A stretch of 64,000 nt of DNA from JAAFHB01 sp942493325 (GTDB taxonomy: Bacteria > Bacteroidota > Bacteroidia > Bacteroidales > Prolixibacteraceae): assembly GCA_942493325.1 (NCBI GenBank), contig OW818689.1:3410001-3474000 (forward strand), in the 5' to 3' direction. The translations under genes were made by a program, and so were the position numbers. A model generated the notes under the pieces. It was given only the letters and a program-made list of their open reading frames with translations. It searched no databases and had not been told where the DNA came from. Below, one piece after another: positions 56,599-64,000 of this stretch (positions within the stretch are counted from its first letter, which is position 1; each line of letters opens with the position of its first letter).

Positions 56599-57957
56599 AT
56601 GCGCGCTATAATTTTTGCCACATGCAGTATTTTACTATTCGGAAATTTCAGCCTTAAACCCAAAGACCCGCTTGTGCTTCCAACCCGTGAACAGGTGAAA
56701 TGGGCAGAGTCTGAGATCGGGGTAATTATTCATCTCGATATTAATATCTATGCCCCGGAAACGTTCCACTACAATAATAAAAACACCCTTCCTCCATTGT
56801 CGGTTTTTAATCCCGGCAGGCTTAACACCGATCAATGGCTTGGTGCGGCAGCAAAAGCAGGCGCTAAATATGCCGTACTGGTAGCCAAACATGGTACAGG
56901 TTTTTGTCTCTGGCCGACCAAAGCACACGATTATCACATCGGGAATACACCATTTAAAGATGGAAAGGGGGACATAGTTGCTGATTTTATCCGGTCCTGC
57001 AAAAAATTCAATATCAAACCGGGAATTTATTACAACACCAATATTAACACCCTGTTAGGTTCATCCTTCAAAAAATTCACTGAAGCTGAACAGCAAGCGT
57101 ACAACAAAATTGTGCTGGCTCAACTGACTGAACTTTGGACCCGGTATGGTAAATTATTTGAAATCTGGTTTGATGGCGGAGTGATGACAGACGAGAAAAT
57201 GGGAATTGCATCTGGAGTAACAGCCCTCATAAAGGAACATCAGCCGCAAGCCATTCTTTTTCAGGGACCCTCAACCTGCAGGAACCTGATAAGGTGGATT
57301 GGAAATGAAGATGGACGTGCCCCTTATCCGCACTGGAGCACCAGTGATTTCACCACATCATCATTGGGTGTGGAAGAAATCATTCGTTTAAACGGTAAGC
57401 CGGATGGGAAAATATGGTGCCCGGGTGAGGCAGACTTTCCAAACCGTAAAAAGTCCTCATGGAACGGGGGATGGTTGTGGCGGGCAGGAGAAGAAAAACA
57501 CCTTTTTTCGTCAGATGACCTTGTTGATCGCTATTATACCAGTGTAGGTCATAATGCAAATATGCTGATAGGTATGGTAATTGATACCGCGGGCAGGTTT
57601 CCTTCACCCGATTCACTCGTGTTTGAAGAATTCGGAGAAAAAATTAAGCAGGTATTTAAAAATCATGTTGCAGGCACCTCGGGAAATGGGAACATTATTG
57701 AATTGAAAATTGGACGGATTCCGGCAAAAATAGATCATCTGGTGATCAGGGAAAATATTGCTGATGGCGAACGTGTCCGTGAATATACAATCGAAGCCTG
57801 GCTGGATAACGCCTGGAAAACGATTGCTGAGGGAACTTCAATTGGTCACAAACGAATACATAAAATTCCTGAAGTTGAAACAACAAAAATCAGGATAAAC
57901 ATTCATAAATTTGTGGCTACACCTCAGATCAAAGAATTATCAGTGTTTGGCAGATAA
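56599..57957 (+). CDS. GH29 alpha-L-fucosidase, third of four
   Basis: The protein is about 452 aa from the ATG at 56599 (MRAIIFATC), which gives a signal peptide; the frame opens at 56554. The catalytic domain has VIIHLDINIYAP, LVAKHGTGFCLWPTKAHDY, the nucleophile Asp192 in EIWFDGG and the acid/base candidate Glu278 in CPGEADF. A discoidin-like domain closes the protein (IDHLVIRENIADGERVREYTI, GTSIGHKRIHKI). It lacks the extra C-terminal beta-domain of the first two. Confidence 0.92.
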   Translation: MRAIIFATCSILLFGNFSLKPKDPLVLPTREQVKWAESEIGVIIHLDINIYAPETFHYNNKNTLPPLSVFNPGRLNTDQWLGAAAKAGAKYAVLVAKHGTGFCLWPTKAHDYHIGNTPFKDGKGDIVADFIRSCKKFNIKPGIYYNTNINTLLGSSFKKFTEAEQQAYNKIVLAQLTELWTRYGKLFEIWFDGGVMTDEKMGIASGVTALIKEHQPQAILFQGPSTCRNLIRWIGNEDGRAPYPHWSTSDFTTSSLGVEEIIRLNGKPDGKIWCPGEADFPNRKKSSWNGGWLWRAGEEKHLFSSDDLVDRYYTSVGHNANMLIGMVIDTAGRFPSPDSLVFEEFGEKIKQVFKNHVAGTSGNGNIIELKIGRIPAKIDHLVIRENIADGERVREYTIEAWLDNAWKTIAEGTSIGHKRIHKIPEVETTKIRINIHKFVATPQIKELSVFGR

Positions 57958-57982
57958 AATATCTAATCAATAATAAGTAACC

Positions 57983-60070
57983 ATGAAATTATCTATTTAC
58001 ATTTCCATTTTTCTGGCAGTTTTATTCTCTGCCTGCAAACAAACTCCTGCACCGGCACCCGTTGGTCCGTTACCGTCCGAACGACAACTGGCCTGGCATA
58101 AACTTGAGTTTAACGCGTTTGTTCATTTCAACATGAACACTTTTACCAATATGGAATGGGGTATGGGGAGTGAAAAACCTGAACAATTTAATCCCACGGC
58201 GCTCGACTGCCGGCAATGGGCACGCATCTGCAAAGAGGCGGGCATCAAAGGGATCATTATCACTGCCAAGCACCACGACGGATTCTGCCTGTGGCCTTCA
58301 GCCTATACGGAACATTCGGTGAAAAACTCACCCTGGAAAAACGGAAAGGGTGATGTGGTGAAAGAACTGTCTGAAGCGTGTAAGGAATACGGCCTTAAAT
58401 TCGGCGTTTACCTGTCACCATGGGATCGGAATCATGCCGATTACGGTAAACCGGAATACATCACTTACTTTCGGAACCAGTTACGCGAACTGCTAACGAA
58501 TTATGGGGAGATTTTCGAAGTGTGGTTTGACGGAGCCAATGGCGGCACTGGCTGGTACGGAGGGGCGAACGAAGAACGGCGCATCGACCGCGCTACCTAT
58601 TACGATTGGGAGAATACCTATAAAATAGTTCGTGAGCTACAACCTAACGCGGTGCTATTTTCCGATGCAGGTCCGGATATCCGTTGGGTAGGAAACGAAG
58701 AGGGTTGGGCACGACCAACTAACTGGTGCCTGCTGAAACGTGACGATTTTGCCCCGGGGGTAGTCGATACAATTGAATATCTGCGTTCAGGTCAGGAAAA
58801 TGGCACGCATTGGCTGCCTGCCGAAGTGGACGTTTCAATCCGCCCGGGATGGTATTATCATAAATCGGAGGATCACCGTGTAAAAACACTTCCCGAACTT
58901 CTTGACATTTACTACCATTCTGTCGGACGCAACGCATCCTTACTACTTAATTTTCCCGTTGATACACGCGGACTGATTCACGAGAAAGATGCAGAACAGG
59001 TGTTAAAGCTGGCTTCCACTATAAAGGCTGATTTAGCCAATGACCTCGCAGCAGGGAAACCGGTTGTGGCTTCAGATACACGTGGTGATTCGCCAAAATA
59101 CAAGGCCGGAAACGCCACAGACAATAATCCGGATACGTATTGGGCAACCAATGATGGTGTAATTCAGGCTTCACTCATCATTGATCTGAAGCAGCCAACA
59201 GCATTCAACCGGATTTTAATCCAGGAATATATCCCGCTTGGACAACGTGTTAAAAAATTTACCATCGAAGCCCTCGTTAAGGACAAATGGGAATCCATTG
59301 CCGATGAAACGACGATTGGTTATAAGCGGATTCTGCGCCTGCCCACAGTAACTGCTTCCCAGATCCGGTTTACGGTAAATGATGCAAAAGCCTGTCCGCT
59401 GATTTCGAACCTGCAGGTCTTCAACGCGCCCAAAGTACTCGAAGATCCGGTTGTGACCAGGAACCAGGAAGGACAGGTCACGATAACAACTTTTGATAAA
59501 GGACTCGACGTTTATTATTCTACTGATGATTCGGAACCAGGTAAGTCATCCGCAAGATACAGTGCCCCGTTCCTTCTTGACCATAAAGCTAATGTGAAGG
59601 CAATCGCCATTGATCCTTTAACGGGTGTGAAAAGCCTCGTGACTACGGGGGTGTTTGGTCTTTCGAAATTAAAATGGCGTTTGGTGGATGAACCCGGATT
59701 AAACCCACGTGCAAGAACCATTTTTGATGGCGATCCAAATACCGCACTGGTATTGTCTCAGTCGCTGCCCCTTGATTTTGTAGTCGATCTGGGTGAAAAC
59801 CTGCCGGTAAAAGGGTTTACTTATCTTCCCTACCAGGGTCGTGGAAATCCGGGAACAATATTCGGATACGAATTTTACGTGAGCACTATCAACGGAAACT
59901 GGGGTATGCCGGTTGCCGCAGGTGAGTTTTCAAATATTGAAAATAGCCCTGTCCTTCAGCAGGTAACTTTTAATCCGGTTACCGGTCGTTTTGTGAAGTT
60001 GCGTGCGCTGTCAGCAGTGGCCGACCAGAAACGTGCAGGAATTGCAGAATTTGATGTGATCACGCAATAA
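57983..60070 (+). CDS. GH29 alpha-L-fucosidase with two discoidin-like and one chitobiase-C-like domain, fourth of four
   Basis: The protein has 695 aa with lipobox LFSAC (Cys18). The catalytic domain has FVHFNMNTFTNMEWG, ITAKHHDGFCLWPS, the nucleophile Asp183 in EVWFDGANGG and the acid/base Glu281 in LPAEVDVSI. This is the most canonical GH29-B sequence of the set. After it come a first F5/8 type C (CBM32-like) domain (about 345-470, DNNPDTYWATND, RILIQEYIPLGQRVKKF), a CHB_HEX_C_1-like segment (VTITTFDKGLDVYYSTDDSEP) and a second discoidin-like domain (about 560-695). It is 25 bp downstream of the third enzyme and is probably cotranscribed. Confidence 0.94.
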   Translation: MKLSIYISIFLAVLFSACKQTPAPAPVGPLPSERQLAWHKLEFNAFVHFNMNTFTNMEWGMGSEKPEQFNPTALDCRQWARICKEAGIKGIIITAKHHDGFCLWPSAYTEHSVKNSPWKNGKGDVVKELSEACKEYGLKFGVYLSPWDRNHADYGKPEYITYFRNQLRELLTNYGEIFEVWFDGANGGTGWYGGANEERRIDRATYYDWENTYKIVRELQPNAVLFSDAGPDIRWVGNEEGWARPTNWCLLKRDDFAPGVVDTIEYLRSGQENGTHWLPAEVDVSIRPGWYYHKSEDHRVKTLPELLDIYYHSVGRNASLLLNFPVDTRGLIHEKDAEQVLKLASTIKADLANDLAAGKPVVASDTRGDSPKYKAGNATDNNPDTYWATNDGVIQASLIIDLKQPTAFNRILIQEYIPLGQRVKKFTIEALVKDKWESIADETTIGYKRILRLPTVTASQIRFTVNDAKACPLISNLQVFNAPKVLEDPVVTRNQEGQVTITTFDKGLDVYYSTDDSEPGKSSARYSAPFLLDHKANVKAIAIDPLTGVKSLVTTGVFGLSKLKWRLVDEPGLNPRARTIFDGDPNTALVLSQSLPLDFVVDLGENLPVKGFTYLPYQGRGNPGTIFGYEFYVSTINGNWGMPVAAGEFSNIENSPVLQQVTFNPVTGRFVKLRALSAVADQKRAGIAEFDVITQ

Positions 60071-60122
60071 TTTCTGTTGATTTATACCTGGTCCGGGGAA
60101 AATCAGGTAGTAAATGAGGCAG

Positions 60123-60150
60123 ATGTACCGTTCCATTCGGAGCGGTACAT
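60123..60150 (+). terminator. Hairpin after the last fucosidase gene
   Basis: ATGTACCGTTCC and GGAGCGGTACAT form a 12-bp stem (one G-U) with a 4-nt loop, 53 bp after the stop at 60070. No strong T-run follows. It marks the end of the PUL. Confidence 0.55.
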
Positions 60151-60312
60151 GCCGGAACCAGTTGTTAAACCCAATATAACCTTTTCCGAAGTCATGTATT
60201 TGGGAAAGTAGCTCGTCGGAACAATATTTTTACTTTTACAAAACGCAGTAAAAAATGTATAAAACGAAAGATTTGATATATATTTGAATAGTTATAGAAA
60301 TATATAATGCTG

Positions 60313-60525
60313 ATGGAAACAATTGTTATAAACATTAAAGACCAGACAAAATATTTGTCTTTTCTTCAATTTGTACAGCAACTTGATTTTGTAGAAGTCG
60401 AAATGCCTGCAAAAAAAAGGTCTGCATCTAAAAAATATGATTTTTTCGCCTCCGCCGGATTATGGAAAGATAAAATAATTGATGCTAAAGAACTTAGGAC
60501 CAAGGCATGGAACAGGCTAAAATAG
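60313..60525 (+). CDS. VapB-type antitoxin (DUF2281-like), small
   Basis: About 70 aa from the ATG at 60313 (METIVINIKDQ); an ATG at 60307 is alternative. The C-terminus ASAGLWKDKIIDAKELRTKAW resembles the toxin-binding tail of VapB antitoxins paired with PIN toxins. The next start codon (60507) overlaps its 3' end, as is usual in toxin-antitoxin operons. The partner toxin gene is broken, so the antitoxin may be an orphan. Confidence 0.7.
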   Translation: METIVINIKDQTKYLSFLQFVQQLDFVEVEMPAKKRSASKKYDFFASAGLWKDKIIDAKELRTKAWNRLK

Positions 60526-60683
60526 TATTGTGTGATACAGATGTGACGATAGTATTTTATCGTGGTAACGATGAGGTTATTACGGAGCTTGAAAAAATAG
60601 GACAACAAAACATTGCATTGAGCTACATTACAGTCGTACTAAAAACACCTACAGGTGAATATTATAAATTAAATCGATTTTAA
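60507..60683 (+). pseudogene. VapC PIN-domain toxin, 5' half (gene interrupted)
   Basis: 58 residues begin MEQAKIVLCDTDVTIVFYRG with the first PIN acidic residues (Asp10, Asp12), then DEVITELEKIGQQNIALSYI. The frame ends with GEYYKLNRF and a stop. The missing C-terminal half, with the remaining PIN motifs, is found in the same orientation at 62858-63061. The two halves add up to about 126 residues, a normal VapC length. Confidence 0.8.
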
Positions 60684-61351
60684 TCTTTTTGATCTATTTT
60701 ATCATTATGTCTTTCGCTTACAAATATTGACGAAATATAGCCTGTAAAAACACCAAACAAACTTACTCCTGTAATCATCAATACAACTGCAATTATTCTT
60801 CCTTCCGTAGTTACTGGAAACTTATCTCCATAACCTACTGTAGTTATTGTAACCATTGCCCACCATATAGCGTCCTCCGCTGTTTTAATATTGCTTTCAG
60901 GAACATTCTCGACAATTAAAATCGAAATCGAAGAAGAAATAATTATCAATACCGTTATCATTGAAACGGTCGTCATTGTTCCTTTAACTTTATTTTTAAA
61001 AATGTGATGTACTAATACCTTTGTAGAACGAAATGCGCGAAGAACTCTGAATAGCCGAATCAACCTAAATAACCTGCCTACACGAAGAATATCCACATAA
61101 GGTATGCTTGATATGAGATCAATCCATCCCCACTTCATGAATTTAAGTTTATTTTCAGCCTTTTTAAATCTTATGAAAAAATCTAAAAGGAAAACAATAC
61201 ATATAAAATTGTCAATTTTTAGCAACAAACTTGAAATCTCAGTTGGCAATTTTATGAATGTATCAACCAATAGAGCCCCAAGCACATAAATTGACAATAT
61301 GAGGATAATGAGATTCTGAAATCCCATCTTTTCTTTTTCTGCAACTTCCAT
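60680..61351 (-). CDS. Voltage-gated-type potassium channel
   Basis: The protein has 223 aa and six predicted membrane segments. The S4-like helix LRVGRLFRLIRLFRVLRAFRS (residues 89-109) carries spaced arginines. The pore has the K+ selectivity filter TVGYGD (171-176) in AIWWAMVTITTVGYGDKFP. There is no cytoplasmic RCK domain. It is located in the inner membrane. It is part of the minus-strand block inserted in vapC, and its stop codon overlaps the left vapC fragment. Confidence 0.93.
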   Translation of the reverse strand: MEVAEKEKMGFQNLIILILSIYVLGALLVDTFIKLPTEISSLLLKIDNFICIVFLLDFFIRFKKAENKLKFMKWGWIDLISSIPYVDILRVGRLFRLIRLFRVLRAFRSTKVLVHHIFKNKVKGTMTTVSMITVLIIISSSISILIVENVPESNIKTAEDAIWWAMVTITTVGYGDKFPVTTEGRIIAVVLMITGVSLFGVFTGYISSIFVSERHNDKIDQKD

Positions 61352-61381
61352 TTTATAAAATCAGTTATTCATCTGAAGTTT

Positions 61382-62488
61382 TCAGGCCTTAATTACTCTT
61401 TGGTATTCATTCATCTTTTCAGCAAACTCGTTCGATTTGTTATAGCTACTGAACAGGTATGCCTCATTTAATCCAGTAGTACTTTTAAGTTCCATTCCTC
61501 CATATTGACATATTGGAATAGAGTAATTATCTTTAAATCTCTTGTCCGGAGTACCATTTTTATTCACCTTAGCCCAGGTATTTCCAACAACTGTAGAATC
61601 AGATGGAAGCGACTGTTCTTCTAAAAAGCGCTGTTCGTAAAAAGTAAAATCAAGATCACGTATATCAATAAGACCAAATTTTTTATTTCCATCCACCATC
61701 GCTATAAAAGCAGGATAAATATAAATATCACCACCATTGGCATTTTCAAAATGCATTGCATCGTATTTTGATTTGATAATATCAATATTACCAAAACTAA
61801 ATTTCACAATCCTGCGCTGTACAACTGATGCTGCAGCTGAACGTGTAGTAACTCTATCCACCGTAACAGAAGATGTTATATCCCAAATCGTGTGCGAATT
61901 CATTAATGTTTTATACTTTTCGAGCAATGCAAGGTATTTATTTTCAAATGGAAGGTCTATTTCGATATCGATATTGATAAAGCATTTTTGTAATTGAATT
62001 TGTAATTCGTTTAGATTTTCTCTCGCATCATTACGATATTGTTTAATCTGCTTTACAACAAACCCAATAATAATTAAGCATGAAAGAATCCAGAGCAAGG
62101 TGGCCATGGTCAGTTTAAATTTTGCCTTGCCAATCTCATTCTTTAAATCATTTCTTTCCTGATAACAATCAGTTAAAGTCTTTTTTAATCCCAAAAGTCC
62201 TTTGCTGGTGGTAGATTCTGCATCCTCGCTCCTAATGTTACCAATTTCAGAAACAGAAGTATCTACTGGTGATGGATAATTCTGATATCCTGGTTGTGGA
62301 TTTGAAGGATTTCCACCTAATCTTTGCCTGTCGTAAAGTCCGGTGCCTGGAATACCAGTATTTAAAAATGTACCCTTACTGCCGAAGTTAATACTTGCTC
62401 CAGGTATTCCAATAGTTGTACTTATTCCGGATTTGCTAAAATTTAGGTAAACACCCGGGAACAATTTTGCTTTTCTTCTGAATCTCAT
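61382..62488 (-). CDS. DUF4236-containing membrane protein
   Basis: The protein has 368 aa. The N-terminus is a DUF4236 domain: MRFRRKAKLFPGVYLNFSKS, GISTTIGIPGASINFGSKG, FLNTGIPGTGLY. A proline-rich linker and a coiled-coil-like segment follow. One membrane helix is at about 125-150 (LTMATLLWILSCLIIIGFVV). A C-terminal soluble domain of about 200 residues has no family known to me (IKSKYDAMHFENANGGDIYIYPAFIAM, TFYEQRFLEEQ). It lies 30 bp upstream of the channel gene and may form an operon with it. Confidence 0.85.
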   Translation of the reverse strand: MRFRRKAKLFPGVYLNFSKSGISTTIGIPGASINFGSKGTFLNTGIPGTGLYDRQRLGGNPSNPQPGYQNYPSPVDTSVSEIGNIRSEDAESTTSKGLLGLKKTLTDCYQERNDLKNEIGKAKFKLTMATLLWILSCLIIIGFVVKQIKQYRNDARENLNELQIQLQKCFINIDIEIDLPFENKYLALLEKYKTLMNSHTIWDITSSVTVDRVTTRSAAASVVQRRIVKFSFGNIDIIKSKYDAMHFENANGGDIYIYPAFIAMVDGNKKFGLIDIRDLDFTFYEQRFLEEQSLPSDSTVVGNTWAKVNKNGTPDKRFKDNYSIPICQYGGMELKSTTGLNEAYLFSSYNKSNEFAEKMNEYQRVIKA

Positions 62489-62536
62489 TGTATGTATTTT
62501 AGTTAGTGTAGGTTAAAATTCTAAGTAGCAATTAAC

Positions 62537-62764
62537 TCAAACATATTCAGTCTTTAATCTTTGTTTTGCCCTTATGGTGTTAATTGTAATTGTTAGATTG
62601 TTTCCTACAAGCCGTATCCCCATTGATGTATAATCGTAAACAATACCACGCAAATGACGCAAATCAAAAGGGTTTGAATCATCAAGATTTCCTGAAACCA
62701 TCATGTCAAATGCGAAAATTCGAATTGTAATGGATATTAGTTGATTAATCGATGACTGAAGCAT
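62537..62764 (-). CDS. Small hypothetical protein, possibly DUF-type fragment
   Basis: 75 aa (SNPFDLRHLRGIVYDYTSMG, NLTITINTIRAKQR) without recognised features. It lies just upstream of the DUF4236 gene on the same strand and inside the block that splits vapC. It may be a real small gene or a remnant. Confidence 0.3.
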   Translation of the reverse strand: MLQSSINQLISITIRIFAFDMMVSGNLDDSNPFDLRHLRGIVYDYTSMGIRLVGNNLTITINTIRAKQRLKTEYV

Positions 62765-62857
62765 TTACATTATGTAATTTGTGGTAAATATAAAGTTTTT
62801 CAAATTCATTAACATTCTATAATTTATCTAATTTTCTGTTATACAACATCTTTTTTT

Positions 62858-63061
62858 AATATTGAACACCTTATATTGCTTGATATTGATAATAAAACTT
62901 GTGGAATATTCGTAAACCTTATTAGCATTTATGCCCTTAGTCACCGTTTGACTGTTCCCGATGGCTTTATTGCAGCAACGGCAATAGCAAATGATGTCGA
63001 ACTTTTCACCCTTAACATAAAGGATTTTAATTATATTGAAGGACTAAAGTTGTATATATAA
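62858..63061 (+). pseudogene. VapC PIN-domain toxin, 3' half
   Basis: About 67 residues without their own start context: NIEHLILLDIDNKTCGIFV, then SIYALSHRLTVPDGFIAATA and IANDVELFTLNIKDFNYIEG, LKLY. These are the C-terminal PIN motifs, with acidic residues in VPDGF and NIKDF. It is in the same orientation as the 5' half at 60507-60683 and separated from it by 2.2 kb. Confidence 0.8.
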
Positions 63062-63286
63062 ACTTAACTTAAAGTCCCCGGCAATCTAAATTTTTTGGCG
63101 ATTGATTTGATACACCGCACAGTCCGTTAAGAATGGTGTTATCCCTTCATCTCATGCTCGTGCTTTCCGCCAATGAAATTTGATAACTTATCAGTATCAT
63201 CCTGCTGAAACCCGTTCTGTTGTACAGGCAATTTATGTATGTTTGCAGTAAATATATCCAAAACCATTTCTCCAAATTCATAAAAT
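63062..63286. other. Intergenic gap before the propeller gene
   Basis: No gene is seen. The distal part probably carries the promoter of the gene at 63287, but no clear TAnnTTTG was found. Confidence 0.4.
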
Positions 63287-64000
63287 ATGAAAACCCTGTT
63301 TGGTAAACCTGGAAAGTGCGGCGAATGGTATCAACTATTAATCGTATTGACTGTGTCCCTGTGTGTTTGTTCTGCACAATTACAGGCACAAAAACCTCTG
63401 CGAGACAAGTTTGAAAAAAAATCGCTGGTCGGCAAACAAAAGGATGAAAGTCATATAGTACAAACCTCCCAGGTCATCGCTCCCGCGGGAACAACCATTG
63501 CATTTCCGGGCAGACCGGTCGATATCGCGCTGAATCCCGATGAAACAATTCTTGCCGCAAAAAATCTTAAGGACATCGTTTTTTTTGATGTAAACAATAA
63601 AACCATAAAACAAACTCTTAACCTGCCAGGTGGCGGTAATACTTTCACAGGTATAAGCTTTAGCGACAACGGGCAAAAAGTCTGGATAACCGATACAAAA
63701 GGTTACCTGCGTTCGGCTAAATTGCAGGAAAACGGAGTTTTTGCCTGGAGCGATGAGATACTGCTTCCTTCAAAAATTTTATCCAACGGAAAGTTTGAAT
63801 GGGATAGTGAAATTCTGGACAAATCAAGCAAAGCCACCAATGGTCAGGAATACCCGGGTGGTTTTACAATTGATGAAAAACACGGATATATTTATGTCAC
63901 CCTTAATCGGAACAATTCAGTGGGTATAATCAATATGAAAACCCTTAAGTTTGAGGCGCATGTTCCTGTTGGAATTGCACCTTATACCGTTACAGTTACG
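63287..64000 (+). CDS. YVTN-type beta-propeller protein, N-terminal part (runs off the right edge)
   Basis: 238 codons are present and the frame is open to the window end. The start MKTLFGKPGKCGEW leads into a hydrophobic signal ending SAQLQAQK. Propeller-type repeats follow: GRPVDIALNPDETILAAKNL, KDIVFFDVNNKTIKQTLNLP, GGFTIDEKHGYIYVTLNRNN, SVGIINMKTLKFEAHVPVGI. The pattern fits exported YncE/YVTN proteins, some of which carry a C-terminal phosphoesterase domain. That part is outside the window. Confidence 0.8.
   Translation, partial: MKTLFGKPGKCGEWYQLLIVLTVSLCVCSAQLQAQKPLRDKFEKKSLVGKQKDESHIVQTSQVIAPAGTTIAFPGRPVDIALNPDETILAAKNLKDIVFFDVNNKTIKQTLNLPGGGNTFTGISFSDNGQKVWITDTKGYLRSAKLQENGVFAWSDEILLPSKILSNGKFEWDSEILDKSSKATNGQEYPGGFTIDEKHGYIYVTLNRNNSVGIINMKTLKFEAHVPVGIAPYTVTVT

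Noticed and set aside
1..64000. tRNA or rRNA genes
   Set aside because: I looked for the conserved tRNA arm patterns and rRNA blocks in the intergenic gaps by eye and saw none; a covariance search was not possible.

Overview
This window looks like a chromosome segment of a free-living or gut-type Bacteroidota (order Bacteroidales/Marinilabiliales is my inference). The reasons are several SusC/SusD outer-membrane pairs, an ECF sigma/FecR pair feeding an STN-domain SusC, lipoproteins with typical Cys lipoboxes, moderate GC with AT-rich intergenic DNA, and Bacteroidota-type -7 elements (TAnnTTTG) in front of several genes. No rRNA, tRNA or CRISPR array was seen.

Region 1 (1-18.1 kb, all minus strand): two tandem copies of a glycan-uptake cassette. 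The right copy is complete: SusC, SusD, a second divergent SusC-like receptor, a second SusD, a DUF1735-type surface lipoprotein, then a terminator. The left copy (SusC, SusD, divergent SusC) runs off the window. Both copies carry a similar upstream region with a palindrome about 250 bp before the SusC start.

Region 2 (18.1-46.5 kb): mixed housekeeping and accessory genes with much repeat debris. It holds an IS1634-like remnant flanked by 174-175 bp direct repeats, a cysteate synthase-like PLP enzyme, a DUF4143 ATPase, DUF2461, ispD, three periplasmic cyclophilins (one fused to a protease-like domain that lacks catalytic residues), cysS, a wrecked Nudix gene, a cytochrome c/PQQ sugar dehydrogenase, a TonB receptor, a PatB-type C-S lyase, a ComB-like phosphatase, pgeF, an aldo/keto reductase and a DHFR-like reductase. 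Cysteate synthase plus ComB suggests sulfonate (possibly sulfonolipid) metabolism. Intergenic spaces hold RAYT/REP-like debris, a MITE-like inverted repeat and a two-copy element with three conserved stems.

Region 3 (41-60.1 kb, plus strand): a polysaccharide utilisation locus. A frameshifted GH50-like hydrolase and a GH30 precede an ECF sigma factor, a FecR anti-sigma, an STN-SusC, a SusD and four consecutive GH29 alpha-L-fucosidases. The expected logic is that a fucosylated glycan is sensed by SusC-STN, the signal passes to FecR and the sigma factor, SusCD imports the oligosaccharide, and the exo-fucosidases strip fucose.

Region 4 (60.1-64 kb): a VapBC-type toxin-antitoxin locus whose PIN toxin gene is split into two halves by a 2.2 kb minus-strand block encoding a voltage-gated-type potassium channel and a DUF4236 membrane protein. 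It is followed by the start of a YVTN beta-propeller gene that leaves the window.
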